From Aquimarina spongiae (GTDB lineage Bacteria; Bacteroidota; Bacteroidia; Flavobacteriales; Flavobacteriaceae): a stretch of 64,000 bases of DNA. Under the pieces are notes generated by a model that did not search any database, was not told the origin of the DNA, and worked only from the letters and a program-made list of their open reading frames with translations. Made by a program: the position numbers and the translations under genes. Positions 61,523-64,000 of the stretch are shown here, piece after piece (within the stretch, counting starts at the first letter, position 1; every line of letters begins with the position of its first letter). The stretch is from NCBI RefSeq assembly GCF_900141785.1, contig NZ_FQYP01000002.1:496001-560000 (forward strand), given 5' to 3'.

Positions 61523-62035
61523 ATGTTGTACTACATTACAGGAGGAGAACGTTCTGGCAAGAGTAGTTATGCGCAAAACCTTGCACTACAGTTATCTGAC
61601 ACTCCCTACTACTTGGCCACATCAAGAATTTGGGATGGAGATCATCGTAAACGAATCGATCGGCACATTGCAGATCGGGATGAACGTTGGACTTCTATAG
61701 AGAAAGAAAAAGAAATCTCTACAGTGATTCCCAAAGGAAGTACTATTGTAATAGACTGTGTAACACTATGGCTTACCAATTACTTTATCGACACCAAAAA
61801 TGATATTGAAGAATCATTGCGTTTAGCTAAAGAAGAGTTTAATAAATTACTGGATATCGATGCTACCATCATCATTATTTCTAACGAAATCGGAATGGGG
61901 GTTCATGCCACTACCGAAGTAGGTAGAAAATTTACCGAACTTCAAGGTTGGATGAATCAGCATATTGCCAAACATGCCTATAAAGCCACCTTAATGGTAT
62001 CCGGAATACCCGTAGAAATCAAAAGCACAAATTAA
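61523..62035 (+). CDS. cobU: Bifunctional adenosylcobinamide kinase / cobinamide-phosphate guanylyltransferase
   Basis: This 170-residue enzyme phosphorylates adenosylcobinamide and adds GMP from GTP. The P-loop GGERSGKSS is at 7-15. The GMP-accepting histidine region DGDHRKRIDRHIADRDERW follows at about 38-56, then VIDCVTLWLTN and ISNEIGMGVHA, all typical of CobU/CobP. It is the first gene of cobU-cobT-cobS-cobC, with 9 bp to cobT. Confidence 0.95.
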   Translation: MLYYITGGERSGKSSYAQNLALQLSDTPYYLATSRIWDGDHRKRIDRHIADRDERWTSIEKEKEISTVIPKGSTIVIDCVTLWLTNYFIDTKNDIEESLRLAKEEFNKLLDIDATIIIISNEIGMGVHATTEVGRKFTELQGWMNQHIAKHAYKATLMVSGIPVEIKSTN

Positions 62036-62044
62036 TTCTGTTTT

Positions 62045-63079
62045 ATGGAGTTTAACATACAGCCGCTCTCTAACGAAGATTTAAAAACAAACCTTCAATC
62101 CAAAATTGACAACAAAACAAAACCTGTAGGTGCTTTGGGAACATTAGAACAAATTGCACTACAAGTGGGTATGATTCAAAATACGGAAAGCCCCATTTTA
62201 AAAGAGCCTGCAATAGTAGTATTTGCAGGAGATCATGGTATTGCCAAACAAGGAGAAGTCAATCCTTATCCACAAGAAGTCACCGCCCAAATGGTCTATA
62301 ACTTTCTAAACCAAGGAGCCGCTATCAATGTATTTTGTAATCAACATCAAATACAGCTCACCATTGTAGATGCCGGAGTAAATCACGATTTCGAAAGTAT
62401 CCCTGGTTTGGTAGATGCCAAGATTGCACATGGTACAAGAAATTATCAGCACGAAGCTGCCATGACTGCGGACCAGTGTTCAACAGTTATTCGCAAGGGA
62501 GCAGATATTGTAAAAGCCATTTTTGACAGCGGAAGTAATATCATTGGTTTTGGTGAAATGGGTATTGGTAACACCTCTGCAGCTTCTTTGTTGATGGCCT
62601 ATTTTACCAAAATTCCGGTTGCGGAGTGTGTTGGGAATGGCACAGGTAACGGATCCGAAATTGTAGATACAAAGCAACGTATCCTAAATAAGGTTTTTGA
62701 AAAACACTCGGTGACATCTCCAATGGAAGCACTAGCCACCTTCGGTGGTTTTGAAATTGCGATGATTACTGGGGCTATGCTTAAAGCTGCCGAACTAAAA
62801 ATGACGATTGTGGTAGATGGTTTTATTGTTACAGCAGCGTTGCTTGCAGCTCGAGCGTTGCATCCTGAGATTATCGACTATTGTATTTTTGCACACAATT
62901 CTAACGAGCAAGGACACCAAAAAATGCTGGAGTTTTTAGGCCAAAAACCTTTACTTAATCTAGGAATGCGTCTGGGAGAAGGTACTGGTGTTGCTGTGGC
63001 TTATCCTATTATAGCATCATCCATAGCATTTTTAAATAGTATGGCTAGTTTTGAAAGTGCTGGAGTATCTAACGCATAA
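62045..63079 (+). CDS. cobT: Nicotinate-nucleotide--dimethylbenzimidazole phosphoribosyltransferase
   Basis: This 344-residue enzyme activates dimethylbenzimidazole to alpha-ribazole phosphate for the lower ligand of cobalamin. It shows VFAGDHGIAKQGEVNPYPQEVTAQMVYNF (about 58-86), FGEMGIGNTSAAS (about 172-184) and the conserved LNLGMRLGEGTGVAVAYPI near 310, with the catalytic Glu. Length and motifs are complete. It lies 9 bp behind cobU and 3 bp before cobS. Confidence 0.95.
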   Translation: MEFNIQPLSNEDLKTNLQSKIDNKTKPVGALGTLEQIALQVGMIQNTESPILKEPAIVVFAGDHGIAKQGEVNPYPQEVTAQMVYNFLNQGAAINVFCNQHQIQLTIVDAGVNHDFESIPGLVDAKIAHGTRNYQHEAAMTADQCSTVIRKGADIVKAIFDSGSNIIGFGEMGIGNTSAASLLMAYFTKIPVAECVGNGTGNGSEIVDTKQRILNKVFEKHSVTSPMEALATFGGFEIAMITGAMLKAAELKMTIVVDGFIVTAALLAARALHPEIIDYCIFAHNSNEQGHQKMLEFLGQKPLLNLGMRLGEGTGVAVAYPIIASSIAFLNSMASFESAGVSNA

Positions 63080-63082
63080 CCT

Positions 63083-63847
63083 ATGAAAAAAGAGATTCAT
63101 ATTTTCTTTACTGCTTTGATGTTCTTTACTCGTATTCCCTGTCCGAAATGGGTAAATCATGATCCTCGGTATCTACGACTAAGCGCCAAGTATTTTTCTT
63201 TGGTTGGTATTATCGTTGGTGGTATTGGAGCTGCTGTTTTTTACGGTACTTCTTTCCTTTTTTCTAAAGAAATAGCCTTATTCCTCTCTATGTTTTCTAC
63301 GATCTATGCAACAGGTGCTTTTCATGAAGATGGTTTTGCAGATGTATGTGATGGCTTTGGAGGAGGTTGGACCAAAGAAAAGATTCTTCTTATCATGAAG
63401 GATTCTCGTCTGGGAACATATGGCACGATTGGAATCCTCCTGCTACTAGCCATAAAATTTGTAGCATTATCAGAGCTACCCATCCAATATATCCCTATTG
63501 CTCTAATAGCAGGGCATAGTCTAAGTCGTTTTATTGCTGTAACCCTGTTATATACACATCCCTATGTAAGAGAAAATGATGACAGTAAAGCAAAGCCTGC
63601 AGCAAAAAACATTAGCTTTACAATGGTCTTAGTAAGTGCTGTTTTTGGTATTTTACCGTTATTATTTTTTATGAATCCATGGTTGTTTATTACCTTAATC
63701 CCCATGTACATCTCCAAAATGTTTTTGGGAGCCAAGTTCAAAAAATGGATCGGAGGCCAAACCGGAGACTGTGCAGGAGCTGTACAACAGCTAAGTGAAG
63801 TTATATTTTATCTTTCAGTAATCGCGATATGGAATTATATCTGGTAA
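63083..63847 (+). CDS. cobS: Adenosylcobinamide-GDP ribazoletransferase (cobalamin synthase)
   Basis: This 254-residue inner-membrane enzyme joins adenosylcobinamide-GDP and alpha-ribazole. It has the conserved GAFHEDGFADVCDGFGGGWTKE (about 77-98) with the metal-binding Asp residues, RLGTYGTIG (about 109-117), several membrane segments and the C-terminal GGQTGDCAGAVQQLSE. The last 19 bases overlap the start of the phosphatase gene. Confidence 0.95.
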   Translation: MKKEIHIFFTALMFFTRIPCPKWVNHDPRYLRLSAKYFSLVGIIVGGIGAAVFYGTSFLFSKEIALFLSMFSTIYATGAFHEDGFADVCDGFGGGWTKEKILLIMKDSRLGTYGTIGILLLLAIKFVALSELPIQYIPIALIAGHSLSRFIAVTLLYTHPYVRENDDSKAKPAAKNISFTMVLVSAVFGILPLLFFMNPWLFITLIPMYISKMFLGAKFKKWIGGQTGDCAGAVQQLSEVIFYLSVIAIWNYIW

Positions 63848-64000
63848 GACATACCACTCCAAATATTGAAAAAGGCATCTGCTATGGACAGAGCGATATT
63901 GGAGTTACCGATACTTTTCCTGAAGAGGTTAAAGAAATACATAAACAAATACCCTTAGATGCTATTACTAAGGTATATAGTAGCCCTTTACAACGCTGTA
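63829..64000 (+). CDS. cobC: Histidine phosphatase family protein, probable alpha-ribazole phosphatase (partial)
   Basis: ATG at 63829 opens a frame that runs past the window end; 57 complete codons are seen. It begins MELYLVRHTTPNIEKG, with the phosphohistidine motif RHT at residues 7-9, continues with CYGQSDIGVT and has YSSPLQRC near the end, the pattern of CobC-like phosphatases. It removes phosphate from alpha-ribazole-5-phosphate. The 19-bp overlap with cobS shows coupling. The rest of the gene lies beyond the window. Confidence 0.85.
   Translation, partial: MELYLVRHTTPNIEKGICYGQSDIGVTDTFPEEVKEIHKQIPLDAITKVYSSPLQRC

Noticed and set aside
61313..61576. 87-residue minus-strand reading frame between the receptor and cobU
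   Set aside because: It covers the conserved part of the cobalamin riboswitch and runs antisense into cobU. RNA motifs explain the sequence better.

Overview
The window is AT-rich and looks like a marine Flavobacteriaceae chromosome (phylum Bacteroidota). The evidence is a type IX secretion (T9SS) adhesin/PorP-SprF/OmpA cluster, several TonB-type outer-membrane barrels, DUF4252 proteins behind an ECF sigma factor, Bacteroidota-type promoters (TAnnTTTG at -7) and short genus-style inverted repeats. The genus is not certain; an Aquimarina-like organism would fit. Most genes are ordinary chromosomal genes. There is no insertion sequence, prophage or CRISPR array.

Layout. 1-7.4 kb: the end of an ABC-F ATPase, a degenerate methyltransferase-like protein, a LolD-like ATPase, a sodium:solute symporter, a CoA-binding protein, an outer-membrane barrel protein and a FabH-like ketosynthase. 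7.6-8.7 kb: a minimal RiPP-like cassette made of a 45-residue GG-leader peptide directly followed, in the same frame, by an HExxH-motif enzyme. 9-14 kb: a two-component system, a UbiB/ABC1 kinase and its TetR-like partner. 14-19.5 kb: htpG, a membrane-anchored LuxR-type protein and a second outer-membrane barrel protein. 19.6-21.6 kb: a small redox-flavoured cluster (CPxC thioredoxin-like protein, an unknown exported protein, DUF2024, a Cys-rich MarR regulator) whose three promoters share a TTAGGAT operator-like motif. 21.7-34.7 kb: mostly housekeeping and accessory genes (S9 peptidase, AlkB, DoxX proteins, AraC regulator, S1/P1 nuclease, HAD phosphatase, M61-like peptidase, DUF819). 34.7-36.5 kb: tRNA-Thr, then an idi-queD/PTPS-bcp operon.

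36.7-44.3 kb: a T9SS surface module with a 1.5-kaa adhesin (TSP3 repeats, five 96-residue tandem domains and a type B sorting domain), a PorP/SprF protein and an OmpA/TPR/PD40 protein. 45-49.5 kb: a signalling island in which two tandem, paralogous 51-52-residue lipoproteins are followed by a 28-bp perfect hairpin, a lipoprotein TPR histidine kinase and its response regulator. A LytTR regulator with Glu at the phospho-acceptor position lies next to it. 50-53.6 kb: a sirtuin, a haem-binding protein and purB with flanking palindromic repeats. 53.7-55.9 kb: ECF sigma/anti-sigma/two DUF4252 proteins, divergent from two S41 protease lipoproteins (56-59 kb). 59-64 kb: a cobalamin riboswitch controlling a BtuB-like receptor, divergent from cobU-cobT-cobS-cobC for nucleotide-loop assembly.

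The strongest candidates for undescribed biology are the two-gene GG-peptide/HExxH cassette and the tandem small lipoproteins attached to the kinase-regulator pair. Neither set of small peptides is obvious from long reading frames. Starts were chosen at ATG codons that give a sensible signal peptide or domain start. Operons, operators and substrates are inferences from position and motif.
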